A stretch of DNA of 64,000 nt from Methylopila turkensis. Lineage in GTDB: Bacteria > Pseudomonadota > Alphaproteobacteria > Rhizobiales > Methylopilaceae. The position numbers and the translations under genes were made by a program. The notes under the pieces were generated by a model. It was not told where the DNA came from and searched no databases. It was given only the letters and a program-made list of their open reading frames with translations. The stretch is taken from contig NZ_BSFL01000003.1 in NCBI RefSeq assembly GCF_027922325.1, positions 496,001 through 560,000 of the forward strand, read 5' to 3'. The first letter of the stretch is position 1. Each line of letters begins with the position of its first letter. Shown piece by piece: positions 1 to 8,881 of this stretch.

Positions 1-735
1 GACGACGCCATCCGGAAGCTGTTCGCGGAAGGCTCCTATGAGGAGATTCCGCACGACGGCATGCGCAAGACGATCGCGCGCCGCATGACGGAAGCGCGGC
101 AGACGGTGCCGACCTTCTACCTCACGGTCGACTGCGAGATCGACGCTCTGCTTAGCCTTCGCGAGCAGATCAACGCCTCCGCGCCGGAGAGGGATGGCAA
201 GGCCGCCTGGAAGGTCTCCGTCAACGACATGGTGATCAAGGCGCTCGGCCTCGCGCTGGCCCAGGTGCCGGACGCCAACGTGAGCTGGACCGAGAGCGTC
301 ATGCTGAAGCACAAGCACGCCGACGTCGGCGTCGCGGTGGCGCTGCCGAACAACGGCCTGATCACCCCGATCATCCGCGCCGTCGAGACCAAGACGCTGT
401 CGGTGATCGCGAAGGAGATGAAGGACTTCGCCCAGCGGGCCAAGGACCGCAAGCTGAAGCCCGAGGAGTACCAGGGCGGCACCACGGCGGTTTCGAACCT
501 CGGCATGTTCGGGATCAAGGACTTCACCGCGGTGATCAACCCGCCGCACTCGACCATCCTCGCGGTCGGCGGCGGCGAGAAGCGCGCGGTGGTGAAGGGC
601 GGCGAGATCAAGATCGCGACGGTGATGAGCCTGACGCTCTCCTGCGACCACCGTTCGGTCGACGGAGCGCTTGGCGCCACGCTGATCTCCGCCATCAAGC
701 GGCTGATCGAGAAGCCGATGGGCCTTCTGGTCTAG
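1..735 (+). CDS. pdhC: Pyruvate dehydrogenase E2 (dihydrolipoyl acetyltransferase), 3' part
   Basis: The reading frame is open from the first base, so the gene starts before the window. What remains is the end of the peripheral subunit-binding region (first 20 codons), followed by the catalytic domain, which begins at MRKTIARRM. This domain transfers acetyl groups from lipoyl-lysine to CoA in the pyruvate dehydrogenase complex. The E2 active-site motif DHRSVDG is visible near the C terminus, and the protein ends in the usual KPMGLLV-type tail. A branched-chain or 2-oxoglutarate E2 is possible in principle, but the E3 gene with a long lysine/proline-rich insert and nearby lipA fit the pyruvate complex of Hyphomicrobiales. 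Confidence 0.93.
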   Translation, partial: DDAIRKLFAEGSYEEIPHDGMRKTIARRMTEARQTVPTFYLTVDCEIDALLSLREQINASAPERDGKAAWKVSVNDMVIKALGLALAQVPDANVSWTESVMLKHKHADVGVAVALPNNGLITPIIRAVETKTLSVIAKEMKDFAQRAKDRKLKPEEYQGGTTAVSNLGMFGIKDFTAVINPPHSTILAVGGGEKRAVVKGGEIKIATVMSLTLSCDHRSVDGALGATLISAIKRLIEKPMGLLV

Positions 736-737
736 CC

Positions 738-1118
738 ATGCCTCTGGTTCGCATTTCCCTCCTGAAGGGCCGCAGCGCGGCCGCCAAGCGGGCGATCGCC
801 GACGGGGTCTATGACGCCCTGCGAGAGGTGTTCTCGGTCCCGCAAGACGACAAGTTCGTCGTGTTCCACGAACACGAGGCCGACGGCTTCATCTTCGAGC
901 CGAGCTATCTCGGCGTCGCGCATGACGACGGCCTCGTGATCCTTCAGATCGCGATCAGCGACGGGCGCACGGTCGAGCTGAAACAGGCGTTCTATCGCAG
1001 CGTGGTCGAGCGTCTTCAGGCGGACCCCGGCGTCGAGCCGCGAAACGTCTTCATCAACCTGATCGAGGTCAGGAAAGAAAACTGGTCGTTCGGCGACGGC
1101 GTCGCTCAATACGTCTGA
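738..1118 (+). CDS. Tautomerase family protein (4-oxalocrotonate tautomerase-like, long form)
   Basis: This 126-residue protein starts MPLVRISLLKGR, so Pro2 becomes the N-terminal residue after Met removal, as required for the catalytic base of the tautomerase superfamily. At about twice the length of classic 60-residue tautomerases it resembles the fused-domain group. It begins two bases after the E2 stop codon and ends 16 bases before lpdA, so it is almost certainly translated from the pdh operon mRNA. The substrate is unknown. The family assignment is good, but a role in pyruvate metabolism is only inferred from position. Confidence 0.82.
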   Translation: MPLVRISLLKGRSAAAKRAIADGVYDALREVFSVPQDDKFVVFHEHEADGFIFEPSYLGVAHDDGLVILQIAISDGRTVELKQAFYRSVVERLQADPGVEPRNVFINLIEVRKENWSFGDGVAQYV

Positions 1119-1134
1119 CCACTGAGGAAACCCC

Positions 1135-2574
1135 ATGGCCGACACCTACGACATCATCGTCATCGGCGGCGGGCCGGGCGGCTACGTCACGGCGATCCGC
1201 GCCGCGCAGCTCGGCTTCAAGACGGCGGTGGTGGAGCGCGAGCACCTCGGCGGCATCTGCCTGAACTGGGGCTGCATCCCGACCAAGGCGCTGCTGCGCT
1301 CGGCCGAGATCTACCACTACTTCCAGCACGCCAAGGATTACGGCCTGTTCGCCGAGAAGGTGTCGTTCGATCCGGCGGCGGTGGTGAAGCGCTCTCGCGG
1401 GGTATCCGCCCAGCTCAACGGCGGCGTCGGCTTCCTGCTGAAGAAGAACAAGGTGGACGTGATCTGGGGCGAGGCCACGCTGACCAAGCCCGGCGAACTC
1501 AAGGTCGTCGGGCCGAAGAAGTCCGTGCAGGGTCCGCCCGCGCCCGCGCCCAAGGGCGCGAAAGGCGAGGGGACCTATAACGCCAAGCACGTCATCGTGG
1601 CGACCGGGGCGCGGCCGCGCGTGCTGCCGGGCCTGGAGCCGGACAAGAAGCTGGTCTGGACCTATTTCGAGGCCATGGTCCCCGAAACCTTCCCGAAGTC
1701 GCTGCTGGTCGTCGGCTCCGGCGCGATCGGCGTCGAGTTCGCGAGCTTCTACCGCACCATGGGCGCCGAGGTGACCATCGTGGAGGTGCTGCCGCAGATC
1801 CTTCCCGTCGAGGACGAGGAGATCGCCGCCCACGCCCGCAAGCGCTTCGAGAAGCAGGGCATCCGCATCATCACCGGCGCCAAGGTGACCAAGCTCGACA
1901 AGGGTTCGAACGACGTCACCGCGACCGTTGAGCTCGAGGGCGGCAAGACCGAATCCATCAAGGTCGATCGCGTGATCTCCGCGGTGGGCGTCGTCGGCAA
2001 CATCGAGAATCTCGGGCTCGAGGCGCTCGGCGTGACGACCGAGCGCGGCTGCGTCGTCACCGACGGGCTGGGCCGCACCAATGTGAAGGGCGTCTACGCC
2101 ATCGGCGACGTCGCCGGCCCGCCCATGCTGGCGCATAAGGCCGAGCATGAGGGCGTGATCTGCGTCGAGGCCATCAAGGGGCTCGACGCCCATCCCATGG
2201 ACAAGGCCAAGATCCCCGGCTGCACCTACTGCCACCCGCAGGTGGCCTCCGTGGGCCTGACCGAGAAGAAAGCGAAGGAGCAGGGTCGCAAGGTCAAGGT
2301 CGGGCGCTTCCCCTTCAACGGCAACGGCAAGGCCATCGCGCTCGGCGAGCCGGAGGGGCTGGTGAAGACCATCTTCGACGCCGAGACCGGCGAGTTGATC
2401 GGCGCGCACATGGTGGGCGCGGAGGTGACCGAGCTGATCCAAGGCTTCGTGGTGGCCATGAACCTCGAGACCACCGAGGAGGAGCTGATGCATGCGGTGT
2501 TCCCGCATCCGACGCTCTCCGAGATGATGCATGAGAGCGTGCTCGACGCCTACGGCCGCGCCATCCACATCTGA
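1135..2574 (+). CDS. lpdA: Dihydrolipoyl dehydrogenase (E3)
   Basis: This 479-residue flavoprotein reoxidises dihydrolipoyl groups of E2 with NAD+. The N-terminal FAD-binding motif GGGPGGYVTAIRAAQ is followed by the redox-active disulfide in GGICLNWGCIPTK, a central NAD-binding motif (VVGSGAIGVEF), the second FAD motif (YAIGDVAG) and the C-terminal dimer-interface HPTLSE containing the catalytic His-Glu pair. A proline/lysine-rich insert near residues 125-140 is typical of E3 proteins encoded within pyruvate dehydrogenase clusters. It is the last gene of the visible pdh operon. Confidence 0.96.
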   Translation: MADTYDIIVIGGGPGGYVTAIRAAQLGFKTAVVEREHLGGICLNWGCIPTKALLRSAEIYHYFQHAKDYGLFAEKVSFDPAAVVKRSRGVSAQLNGGVGFLLKKNKVDVIWGEATLTKPGELKVVGPKKSVQGPPAPAPKGAKGEGTYNAKHVIVATGARPRVLPGLEPDKKLVWTYFEAMVPETFPKSLLVVGSGAIGVEFASFYRTMGAEVTIVEVLPQILPVEDEEIAAHARKRFEKQGIRIITGAKVTKLDKGSNDVTATVELEGGKTESIKVDRVISAVGVVGNIENLGLEALGVTTERGCVVTDGLGRTNVKGVYAIGDVAGPPMLAHKAEHEGVICVEAIKGLDAHPMDKAKIPGCTYCHPQVASVGLTEKKAKEQGRKVKVGRFPFNGNGKAIALGEPEGLVKTIFDAETGELIGAHMVGAEVTELIQGFVVAMNLETTEEELMHAVFPHPTLSEMMHESVLDAYGRAIHI

Positions 2575-2657
2575 GGGGCCTACTTAATCCCTGTCGACGG
2601 AACCACAGACGGACTTCGGTGTTTTGTGCATGTCGGGACACAAAGGGAGTTCAGTCC

Positions 2658-2918
2658 ATGGAAGGCGTCGGCTGGTTTATGGCGATCATACTTGGCGCGA
2701 TCGCCGGGTGGATCGCCGAGCAGATCATGAAATCGGACATGGGTCTGGTCATGAACATCATCCTCGGCATCGTCGGGGCGCTGGTCATGAACGGAATCCT
2801 GAAGGCTCTCGGCGTAATCCCGCCGGGCGGCTGGATCTGGCAATGCATTGTGGCGGTCGCGGGCGCGTGCCTGCTGATCTTCCTGTGGCGCCTCATCCGC
2901 GGCCGCAGGGTCGCCTAG
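2658..2918 (+). CDS. GlsB/YeaQ/YmgE family stress-response membrane protein
   Basis: This small inner-membrane protein of 86 residues has three hydrophobic segments, a glycine-rich first helix (ILGAIAGWIAEQIM) and a second helix ending VGALVMNGIL, the pattern of the GlsB/YeaQ/YmgE (transglycosylase-associated protein) family. The ATG at 2658 is chosen because AAAGGGAG lies about nine bases upstream. A longer frame from 2619 has no ribosome site. The biochemical role of the family is not established; members are often stress-induced. It is followed by a strong terminator. Confidence 0.82.
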   Translation: MEGVGWFMAIILGAIAGWIAEQIMKSDMGLVMNIILGIVGALVMNGILKALGVIPPGGWIWQCIVAVAGACLLIFLWRLIRGRRVA

Positions 2919-2994
2919 CCCTGCGCGCGACGCTGCCCCGCCATGCAGGGCGGGACGCGCGGATCGACGGCGAAGACGTCTTCGCCTAAAGTTC

Positions 2995-3027
2995 AGGAGA
3001 GCGGACCCATGGTCCGCTCTCCTTTTT
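2995..3027 (+). terminator. Rho-independent terminator downstream of the GlsB-like gene
   Basis: A perfect 13-bp inverted repeat (2995-3007 with 3011-3023) flanks a three-base loop and runs into a T tract ending at 3027. It separates the pdh/GlsB-like genes from lipA. Confidence 0.88.
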
Positions 3028-3082
3028 ATTGCGCAGGCCGCGGCGCTCCTCCGCGGCCGGAACGGAAAGACCACAGCTCGCC

Positions 3083-4069
3083 ATGGTCACGGTGCTCGAC
3101 CGAACGGACGGCGCGACCCGTCCCCGCCACCCCGAGAAGGCGCGGCGGCCGGAGACGGAACAGCTCCGCAAGCCGGACTGGATCCGCGTGCGCGCGCCCG
3201 GCTCGCCGGTGTGGCGCGAAACGCAGGAGATCGTGCGCTCCAACAAGCTCGTCACCGTCTGCGAGGAGGCGGGCTGCCCCAACATCGGCGAGTGCTGGTC
3301 GAAGAAGCACGCCACCTTCATGATTCTCGGCGACACCTGCACGCGCGCCTGCGCCTTCTGCAACGTGCGCACCGGTCTGCCCGAGGCGGTCGACGCCGGC
3401 GAGCCGCAGCGGGTCGCCGAGGCCGTCGCCAAGCTCGGCCTCAACCACGTCGTCATCACCTCGGTCGACCGCGACGACCTCGCCGACGGCGGCGCGCGGC
3501 ATTTCGCCGACGTGATCCGCGCGATCCGCGGGATGAGCCCTGAGACCACGATCGAGATCCTGACGCCGGACTTCCTGCGCAAGCCCGGCGCGCTCGAGAT
3601 CGTCGTCGAAGCGCGGCCCGACGTGTTCAACCACAATCTCGAATGCGTGCCGTCGCTCTACCTGACCGTCCGGCCCGGCGCCCGCTACTTCCACTCCATC
3701 CGCCTGCTGCAGCGGGTGAAGGAGCTCGACCCTTCGATGTTCACCAAGTCGGGCATCATGGTGGGGCTCGGCGAGCAGCGGAACGAGGTGTTGCAGCTCA
3801 TGGACGACCTGCGCACCGCGGACGTCGACTTCCTGACCATCGGCCAGTACCTGCAGCCGACCAAGCGCCACCACGCCATCGCCCGCTTCGTGACGCCGGA
3901 CGAGTTCGCATCCTTCGAGACCATCGCCTACGCCAAGGGCTTCCTGATGGTGTCGTCGAGCCCGCTGACACGCTCCTCGCACCATGCGGGCGAGGATTTC
4001 GCGAAGCTCGTCGCCGCGCGTTCGGCGAAGCTCGGCGGAACCCCGCCGGCGCCGCTCGCGGCCGAATAG
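3083..4069 (+). CDS. lipA: Lipoyl synthase
   Basis: This 328-residue radical SAM enzyme inserts two sulfurs into protein-bound octanoyl groups, giving the lipoyl cofactor needed by the E2 encoded upstream. The auxiliary Fe-S cluster cysteines lie in [16 protein letters not shown]. The radical SAM motif is [10 protein letters not shown], and the C terminus carries the conserved [13 protein letters not shown], whose serine ligates the auxiliary cluster. The ATG at 3083 (MVTVLDRT) matches the usual start in Hyphomicrobiales, while the in-frame start at 3029 would add an arginine-rich tail unlike the family. Confidence 0.96.
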   Translation: MVTVLDRTDGATRPRHPEKARRPETEQLRKPDWIRVRAPGSPVWRETQEIVRSNKLVTVCEEAGCPNIGECWSKKHATFMILGDTCTRACAFCNVRTGLPEAVDAGEPQRVAEAVAKLGLNHVVITSVDRDDLADGGARHFADVIRAIRGMSPETTIEILTPDFLRKPGALEIVVEARPDVFNHNLECVPSLYLTVRPGARYFHSIRLLQRVKELDPSMFTKSGIMVGLGEQRNEVLQLMDDLRTADVDFLTIGQYLQPTKRHHAIARFVTPDEFASFETIAYAKGFLMVSSSPLTRSSHHAGEDFAKLVAARSAKLGGTPPAPLAAE

Positions 4070-4147
4070 CGGAGACCCGCGGGCTGGCGAAGCCCGATCA
4101 GCCGCGGCTAGAGTGCAATCGCACACCTAGCCGACCAGAGGCCGATC

Positions 4148-5119
4148 ATGCCGTTGCCGCCCGTGCTCCAGGGACGTCTCGCGCTTCCCGTCGTCGCCGC
4201 GCCGATGTTCATCGTGTCGGGGCCGGATCTCGTCATCGCCCAGTGCAAGGCGGGCGTGGTCGGCTCGTTTCCGGCGCTGAACGCGCGGCCGCAGGCCGAG
4301 CTCGGCGTCTGGCTGACGCGGATCACGGCCGAGCTCGCCGCCCACGCCGCCGAAAATCCTGAGGCGCAGATCGCGCCGTTCGCGGTCAACCAGATCGTCC
4401 ACGCCTCGAACGCGCGGTTGCGCGAGGACATGGCGACCTGCGCCCGCCATCGCGTGCCGATCGTCATCACATCGCTGCGGGCGCCGAACGAGGTCGTCTC
4501 GGCGGTGCACGGCTGGGGCGGCGTCGTGTTCCACGACGTCATCTCGGTGCGGCACGCGAAGAAGGCGCTGGAGGCCGGCGTCGACGGGCTGATCCTCGTC
4601 TGCGCCGGGGCCGGCGGCCACGCCGGCGCGCTCAGCCCGTTCGCGCTCGTGCAGGAAATCCGCGCCTTCTACGACGGCCCGCTGCTGCTGTCGGGCGCGA
4701 TCGCCACCGGGCGCGCGGTGTTCGCGGCGCAGGCGATCGGCGCCGACCTCGCCTATGTCGGCACCCGCTTCATCGCGAGCGCCGAGGCTGACGCCGCGCC
4801 CGACTACAAGCGCATGCTGATCGAAAGCGCGGCGAGCGACATCGTCTACTCCTCGCTGTTCACCGGCGTGCTCGGCAACTATCTGAAACCCTCGATCGCG
4901 GCGGCGGGGCTCGATCCGGACGCGCTGCCCGCGGCCGACAAGTCGGCGATGGACTTCGCCAAGGCGGACGTGCGGTCCGACGCGAAGGCGTGGCGCGACG
5001 TCTGGGGCGCGGGGCAGGGGCTGGGCGCGATCTCGGACTCGCCTGCCGTCGCCGAAATCGTGCTCAGGATGAGGCGGGAATACGCCGAGGCTCGGGCGGA
5101 ACTGTGCAAAAACGCCTGA
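4148..5119 (+). CDS. Nitronate monooxygenase / 2-nitropropane dioxygenase family flavoprotein
   Basis: This 323-residue TIM-barrel FMN protein resembles nitronate monooxygenases, which oxidise alkyl nitronates. The start MPLPPVLQGRLALPVVAAPMF and the segment LVCAGAGGHAG followed by LLLSGAIATGRAV and AYVGTRFIAS form the phosphate-binding region of the NMO/FabK-like family. It stands alone between lipA and the outer-membrane protein gene. The true substrate in this organism is not shown by the sequence; a related enoyl reductase role is less likely. Confidence 0.86.
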   Translation: MPLPPVLQGRLALPVVAAPMFIVSGPDLVIAQCKAGVVGSFPALNARPQAELGVWLTRITAELAAHAAENPEAQIAPFAVNQIVHASNARLREDMATCARHRVPIVITSLRAPNEVVSAVHGWGGVVFHDVISVRHAKKALEAGVDGLILVCAGAGGHAGALSPFALVQEIRAFYDGPLLLSGAIATGRAVFAAQAIGADLAYVGTRFIASAEADAAPDYKRMLIESAASDIVYSSLFTGVLGNYLKPSIAAAGLDPDALPAADKSAMDFAKADVRSDAKAWRDVWGAGQGLGAISDSPAVAEIVLRMRREYAEARAELCKNA

Positions 5120-5274
5120 TCCCAACTGCGCCAATGCGGAATTCGTTGCGCGAAAGCCTCACCCTTTGACGGATGGTTTTTGCGGCGTCGACATGCCCGG
5201 CGAACAGGGCCAAGTAGGCGTCACCGCGCGGCTCCCCCCGGGTCGTGCGTCGTAAACGTGACAGGTTGAGTCCC

Positions 5275-5913
5275 ATGACCCGCAAGATCCTGCTCGGCGC
5301 CGTCGCCGCAGTCGCCCTTTCCGCCACCGGCGCCTTCGCCGCCGACCTCCCGGCCTACGAGCCGGCTCCGGCCGTCTCCGCCCCCGCCGTGCCGTCCTTC
5401 ACCTGGAGCGGCCCGTACATCGGCGTTCAGGCCGGCTACGCGTTCGGCGACACCAACATCAGCCGCATCGAGCCGGAAGGCTTCATCGTCGGCGGCTACG
5501 CTGGCTACAACGTCCAGCTCGACAACTCGCCGATCGTGTTCGGCATCGAGACCGACTTCAACTACTCGGACGTCGACGACAAGCGCGCCGGCGTGCGCTT
5601 CCAGGGCGACTGGACCGGCGCGACCCGCGCTCGCGTCGGCTACGCCTTCGACCGCTTCCTGGCCTACGGCGCGGCCGGCGTGGCCTACGCCGATCGTGAA
5701 GTCCGCGTGCGCGGCATCGGCAGCGACAGCAAGACCGCGGTCGGCTGGACCGTCGGCGGCGGCGTCGAGTACGCGGCGGCCGACAACGTCGCCGTGCGCG
5801 CCGAGTACCGCTACAGCGACTTCGGCAAGGACCGTCTGCTCGGCCGCAGCGTCGACGGCGACGAGCACCGCGTGATGGGCGGCGTCGCCTACAAGTTCGA
5901 CCTCGGCTTCTGA
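5275..5913 (+). CDS. Outer-membrane beta-barrel protein (Omp25/RopB-like)
   Basis: The 212-residue protein begins with a signal peptide (MTRKILLGAVAAVALSATGAFA, cleavage before ADLP). An alanine/proline-rich linker follows, and then alternating aromatic strands typical of an eight-stranded porin-like barrel (WSGPYIGVQAGYAFG, RARVGYAFDRFLAYGAAGVAYA, ADNVAVRAEYRYSDFG), ending in a terminal Phe (KFDLGF), the recognition signal for the BAM complex. The start at 5275 places the signal peptide directly at the N terminus. It is monocistronic, with a strong terminator after it. Related proteins are abundant surface proteins in Brucella and Rhizobium. Confidence 0.92.
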   Translation: MTRKILLGAVAAVALSATGAFAADLPAYEPAPAVSAPAVPSFTWSGPYIGVQAGYAFGDTNISRIEPEGFIVGGYAGYNVQLDNSPIVFGIETDFNYSDVDDKRAGVRFQGDWTGATRARVGYAFDRFLAYGAAGVAYADREVRVRGIGSDSKTAVGWTVGGGVEYAAADNVAVRAEYRYSDFGKDRLLGRSVDGDEHRVMGGVAYKFDLGF

Positions 5914-5951
5914 TCCGAACCGAACGGTCGCCGGCTCAGGCCGGAACGATG

Positions 5952-5988
5952 AAGGGCTCCGCGGCGCAAGCCGCGGGGCCCTTTTCGT
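5952..5988 (+). terminator. Rho-independent terminator after the outer-membrane protein gene
   Basis: A GC-rich hairpin (about 13 bp per arm, 5953-5965 with 5970-5982, loop GCAA-like) is followed by TTTTCG. It lies 39 bp after the stop codon. Confidence 0.8.
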
Positions 5989-6073
5989 TGATCGTGAAGG
6001 AGAGGGCGGCTTGCCCGTCCTAGGGACGCATGCGACAAATGACCCCGTCATCGGACCATCAGCGGGGACGGGC

Positions 6074-6748
6074 ATGGCTGTCGCATTGAACGTCGATCTG
6101 CGCGCCATCGAGCACGCCGTTTGCGCCCACAACATGCGCAACCGGTTCGCCGGGCTCTACAAGGCGCGGAAATGCGTCGACCGGGCCGAGTTCTGGGGTG
6201 ACATCGTCACCACCATCGGCGCCGATCAGCAGATCAACGTCCTCGAGTTCGGCGTGCGGCAGGGGCGCAGCATGCGCTACTGGTCCGAGCACTTCAAAAA
6301 TCCGGACACCCGTTTCGTCGGGTTCGACAGCTTCATCGGGCTCCCCGAGGATTGGACCGAGAACCTCAAGACCGGCAGCTTCTCGACCCGCGGCAAGGCG
6401 CCCGACATCGACGATCCGCGCATCTCCTACGAGATCGGGTGGTTCCAGAACATGCTGCCCGGCGCCATCGCGCGGCGTCAGCAGCAGCTCGCCGGCTCGC
6501 CGCTGTTCGTCCACCTCGACGCCGATCTGTATTCCGCGACGCTCTACGTGCTGGGCGTGCTGGCGAACCATTTCGACGAGTACTACGTCGCCTTCGACCA
6601 GTTCCATCTCGACGAGAACCGCGCGCTGGCGGACTTCATGACCGCCTATCCGTTCCGCGTGCAGTTCCTGTCCTACACCGCCGACAAAGCGGGCCGGTGC
6701 TTGGCCTTCGGCCGGATGAAGAAGATCTGGTTCGAGCCGGGCCGTTGA
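6074..6748 (+). CDS. Class I SAM-dependent methyltransferase, TylF/macrocin O-methyltransferase-like
   Basis: The 224-residue protein has the SAM-binding motif NVLEFGVRQGRSMRYW, an acidic strand end (RFVGFDSFIGLPEDW) and the catalytic/metal segment LFVHLDADLYSATLYVL. These features are typical of TylF-like sugar O-methyltransferases. The ATG at 6074 is preferred over an in-frame TTG at 6011, because the extra residues are unlike the family and a purine-rich GGGACGGG lies just upstream of 6074. It faces the carbamoyltransferase gene tail-to-tail, which suggests, but does not prove, a shared role in decorating a surface glycan or secondary metabolite. Confidence 0.8.
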   Translation: MAVALNVDLRAIEHAVCAHNMRNRFAGLYKARKCVDRAEFWGDIVTTIGADQQINVLEFGVRQGRSMRYWSEHFKNPDTRFVGFDSFIGLPEDWTENLKTGSFSTRGKAPDIDDPRISYEIGWFQNMLPGAIARRQQQLAGSPLFVHLDADLYSATLYVLGVLANHFDEYYVAFDQFHLDENRALADFMTAYPFRVQFLSYTADKAGRCLAFGRMKKIWFEPGR

Positions 6749-6801
6749 GCTGCAGGCGGGCGGAGTCCGCTTGAGGAGCGGGAACGTCTCGCACGCCTAA
6801 A

Positions 6802-6836
6802 ACGCGACGATGATGATCGCGTCTCCAATGGGAGAC
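6802..6836 (-). terminator. Possible terminator hairpins after the carbamoyltransferase gene
   Basis: On the minus strand a short hairpin with arms GGTCTCC/GGAGAC is followed by a second hairpin (6-bp arms, 6802-6807 with 6817-6822) that leads into TTTT. It lies between two convergent genes. The stems are short, so this is tentative. Confidence 0.4.
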
Positions 6837-6871
6837 CGCCAATCATGCCCAAAAATCCATTCAGCCGGCTA

Positions 6872-8707
6872 TCAGTCGAGCTCGAAGGCGTCCTTGTAGT
6901 TGAGCGCCAGCGCAGGATCCTGGTCGGACTTCTCGAGGTAGAACGGGCCGACCGCCAGCGCCTCGATGTCGGTGCCCATGAAGCACCGGAAGGCGTCGTC
7001 GGGCGTGCAGACGATCGGCTCTCCCCGGACGTTGAAACTGGTGTTGACGACGATGGGGCAGCCGGTCTGAGCGGCGAAGGCTTCGATCAGCGCGTGATAG
7101 ATCGGGTTGGTCTCGCGATGGACCGTCTGCACCCGCGCCGAATAGTCGACATGGGTCACCGCCGGAATGTCGGAGCGCACGACGTTCAGCTTGTCTATGC
7201 CGAACAGGTTTTCCTCGTCCGCCGTCATGGCCCGCCGGCGCTCGGGCCGTACGCCTGCGACCAGCAGCATGTACGGGCTGTCGCACTCGAGCTCGAACCA
7301 GTCGGACACCGCCTCGCGGAGCACCGAGGGCGCGAACGGGCGGAACGACTCCCGGTACTTCACCTTGAGGTTCAGCAGCTTCTGCATGGACGGGGAACGC
7401 GGGTCGCCGAGGATCGAGCGGGCGCCGAGCGCGCGCGGGCCGAACTCCATTCGGCCCTGAAACCAGCCGACGGCCTTGCCGTCCGCGAGCGCCTTTGCGG
7501 TGGACGCGATCAGTTCTTCCGGCGATAGCTTGGTGAAGCGCGCGCCCGCGGCGATCAGCGCCGCCTCGATCTCGGCGTCAGTATAGCTCGGGCCGAGATA
7601 GGCGCCCTGCATGGCGTCCGGCGCGGTCTCGACATGCCGGGGCTGTCCCAGCTCCATGTGCCAGGCGGCGAGCGCCGCGCCCAGCGCGCCGCCGGCGTCG
7701 CCGGCGGCCGGCTGGATCCAGATGTCGTCGAAGTCTCCGTCCTTCAGAATCTTGCCGTTGGCGACACAGTTGAGCGCGACGCCGCCGGCGAGGCAGAGCT
7801 TCTTCAGCCCGTACTCCTTGGCGAGGCTGCTTGCGGTGCGGCGCATCACGATCTCGGTGACGTCCTGGATCGAGGCCGCCAGGTCCATATGATCCTGCGT
7901 CAGCAACTGGTCGGCCGAGCGGTCCGGCAGGCCGAACAGGCGGGCGAACCTGTCGTTCGTCATCCTGAGGCCGGTGCAATAGTCGAAATAGCTGAGGTCG
8001 AGCTTGAAGCTGCCGTCGTCCTTGACGTCGATCAGATGCTCGAGGATCGTCGGCGTGAAGCGCGGCGTTCCATAGGGCGCGAGCCCCATCACTTTGTACT
8101 CGCCGGAATTGACCTTGAAGCCGGTGTAGTACGTGAACGCCGAATAGAGCAGCCCGAGCGAATGCGGGAACTGGATTTCGCGGTCGAGCGTGATCTGGGC
8201 CCCGCGGCCGATTCCCGCCGAACTCGCGGCCCATTCGCCGACGCCGTCCATGGTCAGGATCGCCGCCTCTTCGAACGGGGAGGGGTAGAACGCGCTCGCG
8301 GCGTGGCTGTAGTGGTGCTCCGAGAACAGCAGACGCTCGTTCCAGTCGCAGTCGGGCGCGATCGCCTTGAGTTCGTCGACCAGCAGCTTCTTGAGGAACA
8401 GCTTTTCCTTCAGCCACAGCGGCATCGCCTTGAGGAACGAGCCGAAGCCGCGCGGCGCGAAGGCGAGATAGGTCTCGATGAGCCGTTCGAATTTCAGGAA
8501 TGGCTTCTCGTAGAAAACAACGCGGTCGCAGTCGGCAAGCGTGATCCCGCCCTGCGCGAGGCACGCGGCGATGGCGCTCTTCGGGAACCGAGCGTCCTGC
8601 TTTCTGCGCGTGAAGCGCTCTTCCTGGGCGGCTGCGACGATCTTCCCGTCAACGACGAGAGCCGCGGCGCTGTCGTGATAGAAGGCGGAGATTCCGAGGA
8701 TGCGCAC
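6872..8707 (-). CDS. Carbamoyltransferase, NodU/CmcH/TobZ/SxtI type
   Basis: This 611-residue O-carbamoyltransferase would make carbamoyl-adenylate from carbamoyl phosphate and ATP and pass the carbamoyl group to a hydroxyl acceptor. The N-terminal Kae1/YrdC-related domain opens with ILGISAFYHDSAAALVVDG and carries the metal-binding histidines in SEHHYSHAASAFYPSPF and the acid in LTMDGVGEW. The C-terminal domain has the family block GRMEFGPRALGARSILGDPR and later NTSFNVRGEPIVCTP. It is the last gene of a three-gene minus-strand operon, 16 bases after a 49-codon membrane-protein gene. The acceptor is unknown; a polysaccharide or lipid is likely from context. Confidence 0.93.
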   Translation of the reverse strand: MRILGISAFYHDSAAALVVDGKIVAAAQEERFTRRKQDARFPKSAIAACLAQGGITLADCDRVVFYEKPFLKFERLIETYLAFAPRGFGSFLKAMPLWLKEKLFLKKLLVDELKAIAPDCDWNERLLFSEHHYSHAASAFYPSPFEEAAILTMDGVGEWAASSAGIGRGAQITLDREIQFPHSLGLLYSAFTYYTGFKVNSGEYKVMGLAPYGTPRFTPTILEHLIDVKDDGSFKLDLSYFDYCTGLRMTNDRFARLFGLPDRSADQLLTQDHMDLAASIQDVTEIVMRRTASSLAKEYGLKKLCLAGGVALNCVANGKILKDGDFDDIWIQPAAGDAGGALGAALAAWHMELGQPRHVETAPDAMQGAYLGPSYTDAEIEAALIAAGARFTKLSPEELIASTAKALADGKAVGWFQGRMEFGPRALGARSILGDPRSPSMQKLLNLKVKYRESFRPFAPSVLREAVSDWFELECDSPYMLLVAGVRPERRRAMTADEENLFGIDKLNVVRSDIPAVTHVDYSARVQTVHRETNPIYHALIEAFAAQTGCPIVVNTSFNVRGEPIVCTPDDAFRCFMGTDIEALAVGPFYLEKSDQDPALALNYKDAFELD

Positions 8708-8723
8708 GGGCGGGCGGCGCGAA

Positions 8724-8873
8724 TCAGAACAGCGTGTAGATGAAGGGCGCGACCGCCGAGCCCTTGGTCAGGACCACCAGTCCGCCGAAGATCAGCGCGA
8801 CCACAATGATCGGCAGCATCCACATCTTCTTTCGGACCTGAAGAAATTCCCAGAGTTCGGCGACAAAGGACAT
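8724..8873 (-). CDS. DUF5989-type small membrane protein (SxtK-like)
   Basis: A 49-residue protein with one strongly hydrophobic helix (MWMLPIIVVALIFGGLVVL) is preceded by an amphipathic N terminus (MSFVAELWEFLQVRKK). Both the pattern and the ending APFIYTLF are recognisable from tiny proteins encoded next to NodU/SxtI-type carbamoyltransferases. It starts eight bases after the SxtJ-like gene and ends 16 bases before the carbamoyltransferase gene, so the three are co-translated. Its function is unknown; an accessory or membrane-anchoring role is my inference. Confidence 0.85.
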   Translation of the reverse strand: MSFVAELWEFLQVRKKMWMLPIIVVALIFGGLVVLTKGSAVAPFIYTLF

Positions 8874-8881
8874 CGTGATCC

